Assembly (NCBI GenBank): GCA_947179485.1
Contig: OX359248.1
Span: forward strand, 47,006,847 to 47,070,846
DNA: 64,000 nt
Reading direction: 5' to 3'
From: Allacma fusca
Lineage: Eukaryota; Arthropoda; Collembola; Symphypleona; Sminthuridae
Part shown: one piece after another, positions 9,689 through 21,571 of the stretch
Layout: each line of letters starts with the position of its first letter
Position numbering within the stretch: position 1 is the stretch's first letter
Translations under genes and position numbers: made by a program
Notes under the pieces: generated by a model
What the model saw: only the letters and a program-made list of their open reading frames with translations
Database searches by the model: none
Told to the model about the DNA's origin: nothing

Positions 9689-9726
9689 TATAAATACCGT
9701 CCGAAATATTATTTCTCATCAGTTTG
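9689..9726 (+). promoter_or_regulatory. Core promoter of the aldo-keto reductase gene (TATA box + initiator)
   Basis: TATAAATA at 9689-9696 is followed by TCAGTT at 9719-9724. The initiator A at 9721 is 32 bp from the first T of the TATA box, the standard arthropod spacing. The start codon is at 9819, giving a 5' leader of about 98 bases. A GC-rich box (GGGCGGGGC) lies near 9620. Confidence 0.7.
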
Positions 9727-9818
9727 ATTCAAACCACTGTAACATTTATAGCATACTGTATTTAACTTTTTTTAATTCTTTTTGGTCTCATCCTCATCAA
9801 TAAAAATCCTTTATCGAA

Positions 9819-12001
9819 ATGGCTAAGAATTACTTGGAGTTTTTCAATGGTCACAAAATGCCCATTGTTGGGCTTGGAATGTGGCAGGTAAAAAGCGTAG
9901 TGACATTTTCCTTCAATAATTTTGCTAAGCATCATTAATATAAAAATTAAGTATGCAACACCATTGTGCAATAATTCTAATTGAACAATTGAAAAATTCC
10001 AAAAATATATTTTCCAAATCCAGGCAGATAAACCTGAGGAGATTGATTTGGCAGTAGAGCGAGCCATAGACGTTGGTTACCGCCACTTTGACACGGCCAC
10101 TCTTTACAGTAACGAAGAAGGACTTGGCCGGGGACTCAAGAAAGCTTTAGAAGCCGGGAAGGTGAAACGTGAGGATTTATTTATTGTGACGAAGGTAATG
10201 AACTAAAAATAAAATTACAAATATCATTCTTAAGTGCAACAACACCTCTGACCTAACGCAACTTGCAACATTGTTCAGTAAATTTATAACTTTTGTATAA
10301 TTATTTAATTGTAATATTATAGCTTCCATGGCATGCCAACGAAGCTTCTCGAGTAAGTCGCTTCATGAAAGCTTCTCTGAAGAGACTTCAATTCGACTAT
10401 GTCGACTTGTACCTCGTTCACTGGCCACAAGGTGTGAAGTATGTGGATGATGAGACGTTGTCACCAATGGACGACAATGGACGGATGCTCGTGGACCCCA
10501 CTACGAACTTGGAAGCCGTATGGAAGGCCATGGAGGAACAAGTGGATGCAGGTTTGGCCAGATCAATTGGCATCTCTAATTACACTCCGAAGCAAATCGA
10601 GAGAATAATGAAGGTCGCTCGTATTCAGCCAGCAAATCACCAGGTAATAATTTTATTTGTAGATATACAGTTACATATAGAATTACTTGAACTATCTATA
10701 ACATTTTAATCACTGGATGATAAGCAGCAAATGTATTCGCACTGTGTTCTCTGACTAGTAAGACACTCCCTTCAAAAAGCATTTAGTCCTATTGGGGTAA
10801 AAAGATATTTCACCATTTACGAATCTTATTTGCTCTCTTCGTTTGAGAGTAACCATACATAATTACGTATATGTATGTATGTTTACCTATAGTTTCCTCT
10901 GAAAGCCTTAATACGAACATTTTCTCTTGCATTTTCTCATGTTCTAAATATTTTCATATATTACCTTTTTAACGTGAAATCACAACACTAATTGTAAGTC
11001 TTGTACTTGCAACAAGAGAATGTTTTAAAACATACAATTAGTTCATTTTAAGGGTTCTCTTGTCGAGAGTGTACTGCACATTGTTATAAGTTTAGAAATG
11101 TTATTTTACCATTGGAAAAAATTGGATAGTATTAATATGATAATAATTATTATATAAGAATGTTAATATTGCTTATTATTATAACAAATTATATCTTTAA
11201 TACCATTACTTACGGCTGTTCCATGTAGATCGAAGTCCACGCGTACTTCCAAAACAAAGAGTTGGTTGCAGCTAGTCAGAAACATAATATCACTGTTTGT
11301 GCTTACGGTCCATTAGGATCACCAGGAAGGAAGACATACACATACAATGGATTGTAAGAAAGTTTTAAAAATTATTGTGACATTACGGGAAGACTTAACT
11401 GCAAAAATATTTTGTGTGTGGGGTTACAAAACTTGAATATTAATGACATTATTTCAGTTCATATGAAGTACCCCCATTGTTTGAAGACCCTTTAATAGTG
11501 GAGATTGCTAACAAGCATGGGAAAACTCCAGCACAAGTTTTACTCCGATTCTTAACCCAAAAAAACCTGTCGGTGATCCCTAAAAGCACTAATCCTCAGC
11601 GACTTAAGGAAAATATTGACGTAATAACTTACAAATATTAATTACTGTAATCCTTATTATATCAGAACAATACAATTATGACACATTTATTGAGTTTCCT
11701 GTTTTGTATATATACATAATTACATATATATGTATAGACCTACCTGAGTTACAATTGTGTTATTACAGATCTTGGACTTTGAAATTACTGATGAAGAGCT
11801 GGGGAAAATTGACAAATTGGACAAAGGTGAAACTGGACGATCTTTCCCTACTTTACCAGGGTGAGTATTTTAAGGAATGCGTAATTTATTTTAGAAGTGT
11901 TCAAAATTAAGTTTTATTTTAAAATGATTATTTATTCCATTATAAATATTAAGTACTTTGTTTATTATAGAATGAAAGACCACCCCGAGTGTCCCTTTTA
12001 A
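9819..12001 (+). CDS. Aldo-keto reductase (AKR1-type), seven exons, complete
   Basis: An NADPH-dependent cytosolic reductase of aldehydes/ketones. Exons 9819-9887, 10024-10194, 10323-10643, 11229-11353, 11458-11620, 11769-11860 and 11971-12001 join in phase with GT..AG borders into 323 residues, the normal family length. The TIM-barrel signatures are all present: GHKMPIVGLGMWQ at the N-terminus, VGYRHFDTATLY with catalytic D46 and Y51, K80 at the end of VTK, H113 in LYLVHWP, the SIGISNY motif, and IPKSTNPQRLKEN for binding the NADPH 2'-phosphate. The start follows the TATA/initiator pair directly. An in-frame extension of exon 3 into intron 3 gives a misleading longer frame. Substrate cannot be told from sequence; no symbol is assigned. 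Confidence 0.95.
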
Positions 12002-12064
12002 ACAGACTGCGCAATAGAGCACAATTACGAATGTAAATTTCTTATTTTATTTTGTTTTTGTTAC

Positions 12065-12070
12065 AATAAA
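12065..12070 (+). terminator. Polyadenylation signal AATAAA of the aldo-keto reductase gene
   Basis: AATAAA lies 64 bp past the stop codon, in TTTTGTTACAATAAATACAC context. It is the first such hexamer after the coding region, so the 3' UTR is probably about 90 bases. Confidence 0.65.
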
Positions 12071-12339
12071 TACACACTTCGTTACTAGATGTATTAATAA
12101 ATTAATAATAATAAAGCAACGATTATAATTATTATAAACATCAGGCATGTGTTTAATTGAACGACTTGCTGCATTGGATTAGCGGATTGACGAACAAGAA
12201 TCCAAACGGCTGAATGAATCAAATGATTGACGAATAAACACCCAAAAATGTCTATTAGACATGTGGATTGGTCAATATAAACATGTAAAACAGATTGAAT
12301 TGGGGGACAACATTTATCAGAATATAGCAAGGCTGGTGT

Positions 12340-12735
12340 ATTCTTAAATTAATGATACGATACCGAATACAAACACGGAATACGAATACCTATCCAATTT
12401 CCGTTGCAGTTGCTTTTCAAAATAAACAACCCATTTCCCATTTATTCAAATACTTGAATAAAACAAATATAATTTGAAAACCTCGTGAAATTAGCTTTTA
12501 CAACAAAAGTAATAATTATTAAACCTTTTCGCCTCAGGAGACGAAATTTTAGAAAGGATGGATTCAAAAGTATAGCTAATTTTTCAGGGAGTCATGTGTA
12601 TATTGAATTACTCCCTAAAGTTTTTTATGATTAAAATTAACGAAACTCAGTGCTGTGGAAATTTTCAGTACCCGAAGTACCGGATTAGGTATTTGAAAAC
12701 AATATAAATACGAATTCCGATTGCGGATATTTTTA
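12340..12735. repeat. Word-rich patch (CGAATAC/GGAATACGAATACC)
   Basis: Copies of CGAATACC/ACGAAT and related words lie at both sides (12355-12400 and 12665-12735) of an AT-rich middle, which is the layout of the word-filled hAT-type elements elsewhere in the window. A hAT-like start CAGTGCTGTGG occurs at 12647. Ends and target duplication were not resolved. Confidence 0.3.
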
Positions 12736-12746
12736 GTGATACAATT

Positions 12747-13235
12747 CAGAGATGTCTAAATGAAATGGCCTTCATGCAAGCCCTCAAAGGGAAATTAAAA
12801 AAAAATACCTTCCTTCTTCTTACTAACAAATGAAGCCCTTAAAATTATTTACCTTCCCTCGGTCTTGACTTAATGTTTAGATAAATTCACGCTTCCTTCA
12901 GCCTTCCTCCAAACAATGTCTTCCTTCATTTCGAGCCTTCATTTATTGCAAAATTTTAGAAATGGTAGCAAAACTTGCATGAATTTTGAAAACGATGTAG
13001 TCTTGACCAACAGTGTAGTCACACTGAATGTGAGGTACGTTAGTTCATACAAATATTTAACAACATTCACAATTCTATCTTGTACAGATATTTTATACTT
13101 AAGGCATCATCCGCGTAAAGCCTTTAATACATCTGAAGGTTTCATCTAACTCTCCCTCCCTTCAAATACCATTTTTGGTAAATTTTAAGAAGCCTTCCCT
13201 CAACCTTCGCGAAACAATTCAGCCTACCTAGAAGA
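12747..13235 (+). mobile_element. Partial relative of the CCTTC-word hAT-type element
   Basis: It starts CAGAGATGTCTAAATGAAAT, closely matching the terminal repeat of the intact element at 5796 (CAGAGATGCGCAAAGGAAAT), and is followed by the same AGCCTTC/CTTCCTTC words up to about 13210. The matching right end (complement of CAGAGATG) is absent; a tandem repeat takes its place. Confidence 0.6.
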
Positions 13236-13270
13236 TGTGGCAGAGTAGGCAAGAGGGGCAAAGTAAGCCA

Positions 13271-13425
13271 AGGGCATAGAAAGCACAGGACATAGAAAGC
13301 CCGGGGCATAGAAAGCCTGTTGTATCCAGGGAAAGCCCGCAGCCTGGGACATAGAAAGTCTGTTGTATCCAGGATAAGCCTGCAGCCTGGGACATAGAAA
13401 GTCTGTTGTATCCAGGGTAAGCCTG
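13271..13425 (+). repeat. 43-bp tandem repeat with shorter leading units
   Basis: Two full 43-bp units (13307-13349, 13350-13392) and a partial third (13393-about 13425) begin CATAGAAAG(T/C)CTGTTGT and contain TATCCAGG..AAGCC and GCAGCCTGGGA. Before them, shorter 17-20 bp versions (CATAGAAAGCACAGGA, CATAGAAAGCCCGGGG) suggest stepwise growth. The minus-strand frame over this block is only a product of the repeat. Confidence 0.8.
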
Positions 13426-13435
13426 TGGTATCCAC

Positions 13436-14234
13436 GGACAAGAAAAACAAAACTTAATTAAATATTATATATTTTTATAAGCATAATGATGCTACCAACT
13501 ACGATGAAATAATTACTGCATATATGTATGCATATTCATTTCAGTCAAGATTCAAATATTTAAGCTATTGGAGCTGAAAAACTACTGTGGCACTCATAAT
13601 TAAGAAACACAGTTTGTTTTTTTGAGAACGGCCAGCCTTTATGGTCACTAATCCTGGCAAAACTTTGATTTATGCCCTGTGATGCATAATGTAGAGAAAA
13701 AATAGAGAGTAGTGGAGGTTCTTGCGAACGTAATACCTCAGCAATGCCTTCGCTGTAAACAGAAAGCCCTATCACGCTCCATTCCTTGGGACCGTGCTGC
13801 AGCTTAACTAGTCCCAAACTATTTTATTAAATAATTTTGGATAGATTGGCTGTAGACTAAATATATTGGGCCTCAATATTATCCACAGTAATTAAAATGT
13901 ATGTATGTACTACATTATATGTACATACAAATATCCCAAAAAAATGTTTCACTATGGGAATGGCTGTTCTGAAAAAACAGCTTAAACACAAATGCAATAC
14001 TCAGCTTATAGTGTAACACAAGGTAATTTAAATTAGTTGAAATTATTTTTTCAAACCAAAACAAATGCCCTACATTATTGCATTATAATTTAAACTATCT
14101 AAATACTCCGAATTATCTTCAAAATCAAGCGCGTGGAAGAATTCTCATCCACATCAAAAATAGGATCGGGCGCTGCAATTCTACCCCAAAAGCGTGCAAC
14201 CGACATCATAAACTCCCAAACAAAGGACACAAGG
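13436..14234. other. Non-coding stretch, nothing recognised
   Basis: AT-rich, with only short chance frames. An 85-codon minus frame at 13560-13817 has no recognisable motif. Confidence 0.4.
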
Positions 14235-14242
14235 ATTTCCAA

Positions 14243-14926
14243 TAGAGCATCTCGGGTGGTTAAAATTTGCGGGTAAGCCAGTAAAAAGCCCGGCCCGCTA
14301 GGGTTTCGAGCGGGTACGGTCTTTTTAATGCGGTTAAAAAAGACCGTGAAATCCCGTAAAAGCCCGTGAAAAAAATTATGAGTGGTGCATGCAGGATCAG
14401 GGGTTGTAAAAGTACATTGACTTGAATACATGGAAAGATTTTCAAACGTTTGTAATTTTGCCTTTAAAACAAAGCGTTAACATTCAATGTCAACGAACTA
14501 AATTACAGGAAATAGCCGGAAAATAGCAAGTTTGGAAAACATTTAAACATATACTGGTTGACTATAGGTTTTCATAAATTATGTGAAGTGCAATGAGTGC
14601 AGGAATATTTTAGCAGGCAATCGCGCCAAAGAGGGATGGACATCAACTCTGGTCAAACATAGTTGTAAGAATTCTGCAGTGGAACCCCAGTTCTTACCAA
14701 TTTTATTTAAAAAAATCGAAAATATAAAATTGAATAAGCAAATTGTTCTGGGTCATGGATTTACAAGCTGAACTAGTAATAGCGGGCGGGCTACGGGCTT
14801 TTTTAAATTTTACGGGCCGGTCCGGGCTTTATCGTTGAACTTATTTTCGGGCCGGGCGGGCACGGGTAAACATTTACGGGCCGCGGGCGGGCACGGGCCT
14901 AAAATATCCCACGGGGTGATGCTCTA
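14243..14926. mobile_element. hAT-type non-autonomous element with CGGGC/GCCCG words
   Basis: Inverted ends TAGAGCATC lie at 14243 and, complemented, end at 14926. They are flanked by an exact 8-bp duplication ATTTCCAA (14235-14242 and 14927-14934). AAAAGCCCG words on the left and CGGGCTTTT/CGGGCCGG words on the right are inverted relative to each other, as in the subterminal repeats that hAT transposases bind. At 684 bp without a transposase, it is non-autonomous. Confidence 0.9.
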
Positions 14927-15499
14927 ATTTCCAAGTCATTTCTAAAAGCAACTACAAATCAGGACAGCATTCGTTGGCTTAAATAATGCATATTTGAAAG
15001 GTTGCAAAAATGTTTTACAAATTCAACACTTCAGGTCCAATCTTCAAAATCCGGGTATTAAGTAAGCAAACGATTGAGGAAAAACAAAAACTAGAACAAC
15101 GAAAATGGTGATATTGTTAAATGATACTATCCTTAAGAGGAGTTCCAATTTCCCAACTAAGTACATGGTAAGTTGTTTCCCGTAATATTAAGATTACCCA
15201 ATATCTTGGTAACACTAGGGACCTGCAAACGCTATTTATTTGTTGCGCTGATACAGTTGGAGTTATTCAGCTTTGGAGCTACGTATTGTTTCACTTGGTC
15301 GAAATCTGGTTTTATAAGTGACGATTGTTCTTTTATTTCCGGTAAGTTTTCTTCTCAAGTGCTTTTGTCATTTTTATTTTTTGGAGTTATTGGCAATAGG
15401 TTAGACTTAGTTCCTATCTTTTATTTAAATTATACTTTAATGCAAAACTTTATATTCAATATGCATTTCATAATTTGTGTGTGCCGTTCGTGATTATTT

Positions 15500-16850
15500 G
15501 TGCAAGTATGAACAAATTTAGAAAGAAGATCTATTGAATGCAATCCGGCGTTGTGAAATTGCTACCCAAAGAGGAATCGGCTCCACGGAGATAATCCAGA
15601 AGTACATGAAATAGAACCTGGAAAATATTCCACATATACTTTCCTCGGGTATATTCAAGCGAGTATTTGCAGCTGCCCAGGAGGAAATCCACATTCAGTA
15701 TGTTCTTGAGTTGGCTTCAAGGTAGCTGATTTTAATAGTTATTTATATTGGTTTCTATGTAAAATGTCTTATTTTACTAGTTATTTTTCTTAGTTATAAA
15801 TTGTGTGCATATTTTACGCCATGACTCGTCGAACTTAGGAAAACTTGCGTACTGTCTTGCAGAAGAACCTCATATTGAAAATAGATGCAAAAACCAACGT
15901 GCTGGAGAAGACTGGGTTATTGAATTTTTAATTCGATACCAAGATAGGTTTACTTTGAGAACTGGCAAGCCAACAAAGCTTATAAGAATTACGTAATTTA
16001 AAGAAATATCAGCGTATAATGTTTTAGCCCAGCTAGAGGCAATTTTAGCTAAAAAAGGATACTGTGCAGCAACAATTTTCAATGCGGACAAAATGGGTGA
16101 TTAGTAGTAGCTGTAAGTGCATACTTAATTTTCTGTCTGTATTTGATGTCATTTGAGTATCCATAATGATCTTAAATCCTTAAATTAAATGTAAAATAAA
16201 AATAAGAGAATAGTGGCATAAAATATTTTTTCAATTAAAGATAAACAATTACAATGTGTAATAAATAGAATCGCGCGCTTATGAAAATTGCTCGTACTGG
16301 TGTGCGGCATGTTCCGGTAGTGTCGACTGCTGAACGCGACCAGCTTGTGACTTTCACGTGTTGCTTGAATGCAGTGGGACACTACATTCCTCCAATGTTT
16401 GTGCTGCAAACGAATGCACAGTACACAAGCCTGAGTTCTGATCCAGCTGGGTCCATGATTGCTTTCAGCAACAAGGGATGGAGTACGGTCGAGACATTTT
16501 TAAAATGGATAAAGCTATTTAGTCCATGAAACCGCCTCCCAGACAACGCCCGTACTTCAAATTGTAGATAATCATGCCAGCCACGTATCATATAATGTAG
16601 TCAATTATGCACAAAGACATCACATTGACATTTTGATCTTACCACCTCATTATACCCACAAACTACAGTCGCTGGACTTTGAATTTTACAGTCCACTAAA
16701 ATCAAAATATGTTGCTGCCCTGACGGTGTGGATGGCTAGAAATCCAGGCCGAAAACCTAGAACAGAAGAAATTCCTACCATTACTGAAGTTCCTTATGAA
16801 AAAACATACCGGAAATCTTTTTCTTTTCTCGCTTGCCGAGTGTGCCCATC
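15500..16850 (+). pseudogene. pogo/Tigger-type transposase pseudogene
   Basis: Pieces in shifting frames recall the pogo (Tigger/jerky) transposase. An HTH-like region lies at 15530-15720 (DLLNAIRRCEIATQRGIGST, broken by a stop). A second, CENP-B-type DNA-binding segment lies at about 15800-15995 (LAYCLAEEPHIENR...NQRAGEDWVIEFLIRYQDRF). The DDE core runs from 16281 (TGVRHVPVVSTAERDQLVTF, NAVGHYIPPMF, NKGWSTVETFLKWIK), then after a stop and frameshift DNHASHV and LPPHYTHKLQSLD near 16563-16680, giving two of the three acidic residues, and SKYVAALTVWMARNPGRKP. Several stops and frame changes make it inactive. A short intron-like gap after 15170 may precede it. Confidence 0.8.
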
Positions 16851-16854
16851 CTCT

Positions 16855-17490
16855 TAGTGCTACTGTTACATTTCTTGGCACGAACGTTTGTTTCACCCCA
16901 GGTTTTAACAATTTGTTCGACTGGCTGGCTTGTTTTCCGAATGTTATAGGGCCCAAATGTCAAAACGGAGGACATTAAATTAACATACAAATAGTTTGTG
17001 ACGCAAAAATGAATATTCTTGATGCAGTTGGGAAGTGGCCTACGTCAACACGTGATTCATTCAATTGGAAAAAGTCATCCCTACGGGAGTATTTCGCCAT
17101 TAATCCCCCCAACGGATATTTAATTTGTGATACCAAGTATTGAAGTGAATCACGGTTACTAGCGACTTTTCCATCAACTCAAGCTTTAAGTATACCTTAA
17201 CAACATTACCAAAATTCCTTTGTAAAAACACGTAGAATAGTAGAAAATACAATAGAACGTATGAAAAGCATATTTAGATAGATTTGTCTTATTGACAACA
17301 TTCTTCTGTAGAGGCCAAAAGTAGTGTCAATTAATTGCAGCTACAAGCGATTTGCATAATATCCGCCTCAAGCTTCGATTACATGAGGATGTCACATATA
17401 TGGAACTAGTTGATTTTGTTAACGATGACATTACTTTAAATTTCGGGTACATAAAGATTGGGCTTTACAATGCGCAAGGATTTGGTGGAT
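16855..17490 (+). pseudogene. PIF/Harbinger (HARBI1-type) nuclease pseudogene
   Basis: Directly downstream of the pogo remnant, another transposase is read in broken frames. A short FPNVIG piece lies at about 16935-16953. After a deletion follow INIQIVCDAKMNILDAVGKW, the SLREYFA segment, and NGYLICDTKY at 17110-17145, where the family has its G-D-x-G-Y catalytic Asp. The RIVENTIERMKSIFR helix lies at about 17230-17275 and RPKVVSI with a short LHN-like tail to about 17365. Stops occur throughout. It belongs to the nuclease half of PIF/Harbinger elements; the Myb-like partner gene is not seen. The junction with the pogo remnant suggests one insertion into the other or a deletion. Confidence 0.75.
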
Positions 17491-17837
17491 AATTTGTTGC
17501 TTTAATAATATTTCTGATAAATTTACTTTTGTACAAACGATTTGTACAATTTATTATTGGGACAGGACTAATTTTTAATGTAGGGGTTGTATTTATAAAT
17601 TATAATTTAACTGCGGAAATACTTTTGTTGTATGAAGTTTTCAATAGGAAAGGAATTTACCACTATTGGCATTACTAAAAATCTAAATGATCTAAAAAAT
17701 CTAATTGATACAAAGAAATAACTTCTGGATGAAGCTCTGTTTTAAATATTTGCTCCCTTATGTTGGGCAAACTGAAATAAAAAATAAGTCTACAATGTAA
17801 CTGTAACATTCTGACTAAGTGGAATAATAAAACAATT

Positions 17838-17945
17838 TACTGTATAATCGAATCTCCCTATAACGACGGTCATAGGACGAATGTCGTTCTAACAATTCGA
17901 TAGTTACTGGGATTAGATTGTTGCGTGAATAGTCGTTGGAGAGAG
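17838..17945 (+). repeat. Possible Tigger/pogo-type terminal repeat
   Basis: ACTGTATAATCGAATCTCCC followed by TATAACGACGGTCATAGGAC and GTCGTTCTAACA resembles the ends of pogo/Tigger elements (…CCCTATAACGACG…). A partner inverted copy was not found, so this may be a solo end; it need not belong to the pseudogene at 15500. Confidence 0.35.
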
Positions 17946-18029
17946 TCGACTACAGAAGTAAACGCTAGTGTTTGTCTATTTGTAATCGCCATGTTGTAAA
18001 TGGCAAATTAAGCAGACATATTAGGCAGG

Positions 18030-18865
18030 CATTTAGGGTATTTATTTACATGGACATAAAATGATTTTTTATGCCTTACGGGCAGAATTTTTAGTTAATA
18101 TATTTTGCCTTGGCAAAATTGGCACAAATTAGCCATGCTCGCGTAACGCTCTATTTCCGCCATCATTGATAATTGTTCCGACCGTTGCTAATTTTAAAAT
18201 ATGCAAAACTTGCCAAGTACCGATTTTTCAATGCAAGTCAAAGCGCATCTCATTGCATACTAAACTTTATGTGAGCATGGATTCTTTTTTATTATTTTAT
18301 TTTTCTGTGGAATTTCGCTATCTTATCTTACTGCCAGTTATGTGGCACCCAAAACGAGGGGACGACTGGAAAATAAACTCTGGTTACGGCGGACCGTAAT
18401 GTTGGGTTCCAGTTCTGGAACGTGGAATGTAAAATGTAATTTTTATAGTAACGCTCAAAGAAAGCATACAGTTAAATGCACTACGCAGGCATCCATGTGC
18501 AAGCAAGTTGATATTATCATTCACTTCATCAGTGGATATTAAAAGTAATCCCGTAAAGATTTCGCAATACAAAACTACAAGATTGGGAAGCGTTTGTACA
18601 ATTCAGCAATGAAAATGTAACAGACGAAATCGTAATCATTGTTGTTGAATCTGCTTTACAGGTTTGATTTCTTCATGGAACAATAGACACTCAACATACC
18701 CTGTAAAACTAATTTTGTTTCGTAATTTTTGCCGTTTTTGGCAATCATTTTTTGCTTTTTTGCCCGGCATTAATTTTTAAGGGGAATTTGAAGGCATACA
18801 TTGCTTTCTTTGCCTTGCTGCTGGCAAAAAATACCGGGCAGGCAAAATAAGGCATTTAAAATCGA
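18030..18865. repeat. Word-rich patch (GGCAAAAT / TTGCC / GCCCGG)
   Basis: The left side (18030-18130) and right side (18725-18860) both carry TTTTGCC, GGCAAAA, GGCAGGCA and GCCCGGCATT words in opposite orientations around a unique middle, the layout of the word-filled hAT-type elements. Exact ends and a target duplication were not found. Confidence 0.4.
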
Positions 18866-20051
18866 CAAACCGTAAGTATACCTAATTACAAAAAACGATA
18901 ATTTGGAATATTATTGATACTTTGGGAACGTACAACCTACATCAATTAATTTGACAGTTTCCGTTTTTAATCCGAATTTCAGTTACAATGCCTTCTAGTA
19001 CCACAAACATCCTTTTTGAAAAATCTTGTTTTCGTTTGTTCTTCTTACCTATGACTTCATCTGGTTTTTTGGTACTCTTGAACCGTCTAAACAACTGGCC
19101 TTCGGAAATTGATGGCGTAATTCCCTTTCCTTCAAGGTTGCCGTATAAATTTCACCATCGCATCAAAAAATTTCTAAGGGTTCAATTTAAATCGTTTAGA
19201 TTGTTGTGAAGGAGTTTCTACACAGAATGTGTTACTTCTGTTTCTTGGGAGAGTATTGGGACAAGTTCCATCAGTTCGCGGGTATCAGAATCGACCGGAC
19301 AAGATTTAACTAAATTACAATTATTTGTGGTTTGTACCTTTGACGTTGTCTTTCCTTAACACTAACTCACTAACTTCACTAGATTCGCTATCTTGAACAT
19401 TTCGCCAAATTCATAAGCGACTTTCCTCCACTTGAACCTATTGCTTCGAAGCATTTTGATCTTGAACGTTTTTGGGTTCTCCGGTTAAGGTCTTCGTATT
19501 GCGAAATCACTTAATAAAGAGGTTTTAGTGCTAAATTCGCGAAGCGCCTCCATGCAGCATCTGTAATATTAATGCTAGCAATATGTATATTTTGGGCTTC
19601 TTAGTTTTTAAATGTAATTCGAAACGTCGACACAATATTAGCTAAATAAGTTTTGACAAATTTAATTATCTAAACATAAAATTCAATGAAATTTTAAACT
19701 TAGAAATTCATCTAGCGAATCTTTATTTTTCGTAGATACGTTGGGATTGTATTTTTACTGACCAGGTTTAAAAATTCAAAACTTACGGCGCAAATGCTTA
19801 CAAAACCCAGATTAATTTTCTATGGGGTTAAATGTCGGTGTCGGTGACGTCGTTGCCGTTTCAAATTATTTGTGAAGGGAGGTTTAAATCCTTAAAGTAA
19901 TTTCATTGGTGCAAACATAATTCAAAATAATTTAGAAAATCAACAATATATGTGTCTAAGACTGGACGGGCTTTATTATATCATGAAAACGTCGTCATGT
20001 AACCTAAAGAAGCATTAATATCGTTGCAGTTTGTTCCAATGACTAATAATT
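18866..20051. other. Non-coding stretch, nothing recognised
   Basis: AT-rich; only short frames. No domain signature was recognised on either strand. Confidence 0.4.
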
Positions 20052-20330
20052 AATAAAAAATGAGGTTTTTAAAAAACCAAAACGAAGCTGCTTTTACGAC
20101 TAAAAAGTGAAAAACTAGAATTTGGTACGGGAGGAATTAGAGCAATAATGAAAGATACAAAGCATCTCGGGTGCAAACACATACGTATACATAAATATTA
20201 TTCGGTAGCACCCGAGATGCTTTGTATCGTTCATTATTGCTCTAATTCCTCCCGTACCAAATTCTAGTTTTTCACTTTTTAGTCGTAAAAGCAGCTTCGT
20301 TTTGGTTTTTTAAAAACCTCATTTTTTATT
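20052..20330. repeat. Almost perfect inverted repeat: 123-bp arms, 33-bp loop
   Basis: The left arm 20052-20174 and the reverse complement of the right arm 20208-20330 match at all but one position (ATGAAAGAT versus ATGAACGAT). The loop 20175-20207 is AT-rich and unrelated. RNA copied through it would fold into one 123-bp duplex. There is no obvious open frame, terminal TA or 8-bp target duplication. It could be a source of long hairpin RNA or a young foldback insertion. Confidence 0.92.
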
Positions 20331-21571
20331 CAATTGTTTTCAAAATTTTCTTGACTTTATGAGTCCATATATAATAGTAATTCATTATTAAAATTTTCAT
20401 GAAGCTCAAATAATTTAATTAGTTGTTAATACTGGAAGACTTCAAGTTACGTCTCGAATATTGAACGTTATGGTTATGACAACCATAACTCGCGTTTTTA
20501 AGTAATTAATTTTTAAGGGTCCAAGCCCTTGGTCGCACATCATAAGATTTTGCACACTAGCTTGCAATAATTAGACAGTCATGCGTGCAAATTTTTATCA
20601 AAGTTGTTGTGGGGGAAGACCTTTAAAAAAACTGCAATGTATTAGGATAGGCAATTCCGTAGACTCACGGGAAAAGTTAGGTATAAATAGCTTCAGATCT
20701 CGTTAACTATACCACGCTGAAGATGTACATTAAGCATTGGACGTTGTACAAATTCTGTCATTGACTTTAAACCCTTAATATTCGGATTTGGTCAAAGGGT
20801 GCAGAAGTTATCCTTAAATCTTTATTTTTCAAGGGGGGTAAGTGCATATCTACCCTTTGCGTTTTTTACGAAAACGAATTTTTTCAAAAGTTGAAAATTC
20901 CAATTTTTGCGAATCAGTAAACAAGCATGTTCGTAAAAACGAGAATTTCGTAATTAGTTTGGCATATTGTTTCAAAACAATACAAAGCAAATTAAAATTA
21001 TGAATGATCTCAAAAATTACTTCTTTGTAATGTCAAGTGAAGATATTTTTAAAGGAACGAGAAAGCGGTTGCACGACCATTATATAGCCAAAAACGTCAA
21101 CACCGCTAAACTCGCGAAAGGATGAAGTAGTCACATACAGCATTTGGTAAAATGTTGCTGTTATTTTATTTACTATACGACGCGATTTGAATGCGAGGAC
21201 GAATTTGGCGTATAACTGATCATATAATCACTTTAGCGAATTTGTAGTGTCTTGTGGAACCTAAGTACAGTATAATACGGATTGTGCAAAAACAAAAACA
21301 ATCTGATAGAAGTACAAAACAAACCCGAAGTAAAAAACAATACCTTAGTTGTCCTACTTTTGTACTCGTCGCCAAAGTACAAAATAAATACAAATTACAG
21401 CACTAGTTACAACTATGGTTTGACATACAGGTATTTCTCGGTGTAACTATAATAATTGATGTCTATATATGTACAGCATATCAGGTGCTCAACCACGGAT
21501 TCCTCGGTGAGACATTATGTATGTCCATAACTACATACAATAACCAACTAATGCAGTATAATCGGGGTAAT

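Noticed and set aside
13307-13425. Regular repeats considered as a CRISPR-like array
   Set aside because: Units are contiguous without spacers, in eukaryotic DNA; it is a plain tandem repeat.
13142-13450. 102-codon minus-strand frame
   Set aside because: It is produced by the 43-bp tandem repeat.
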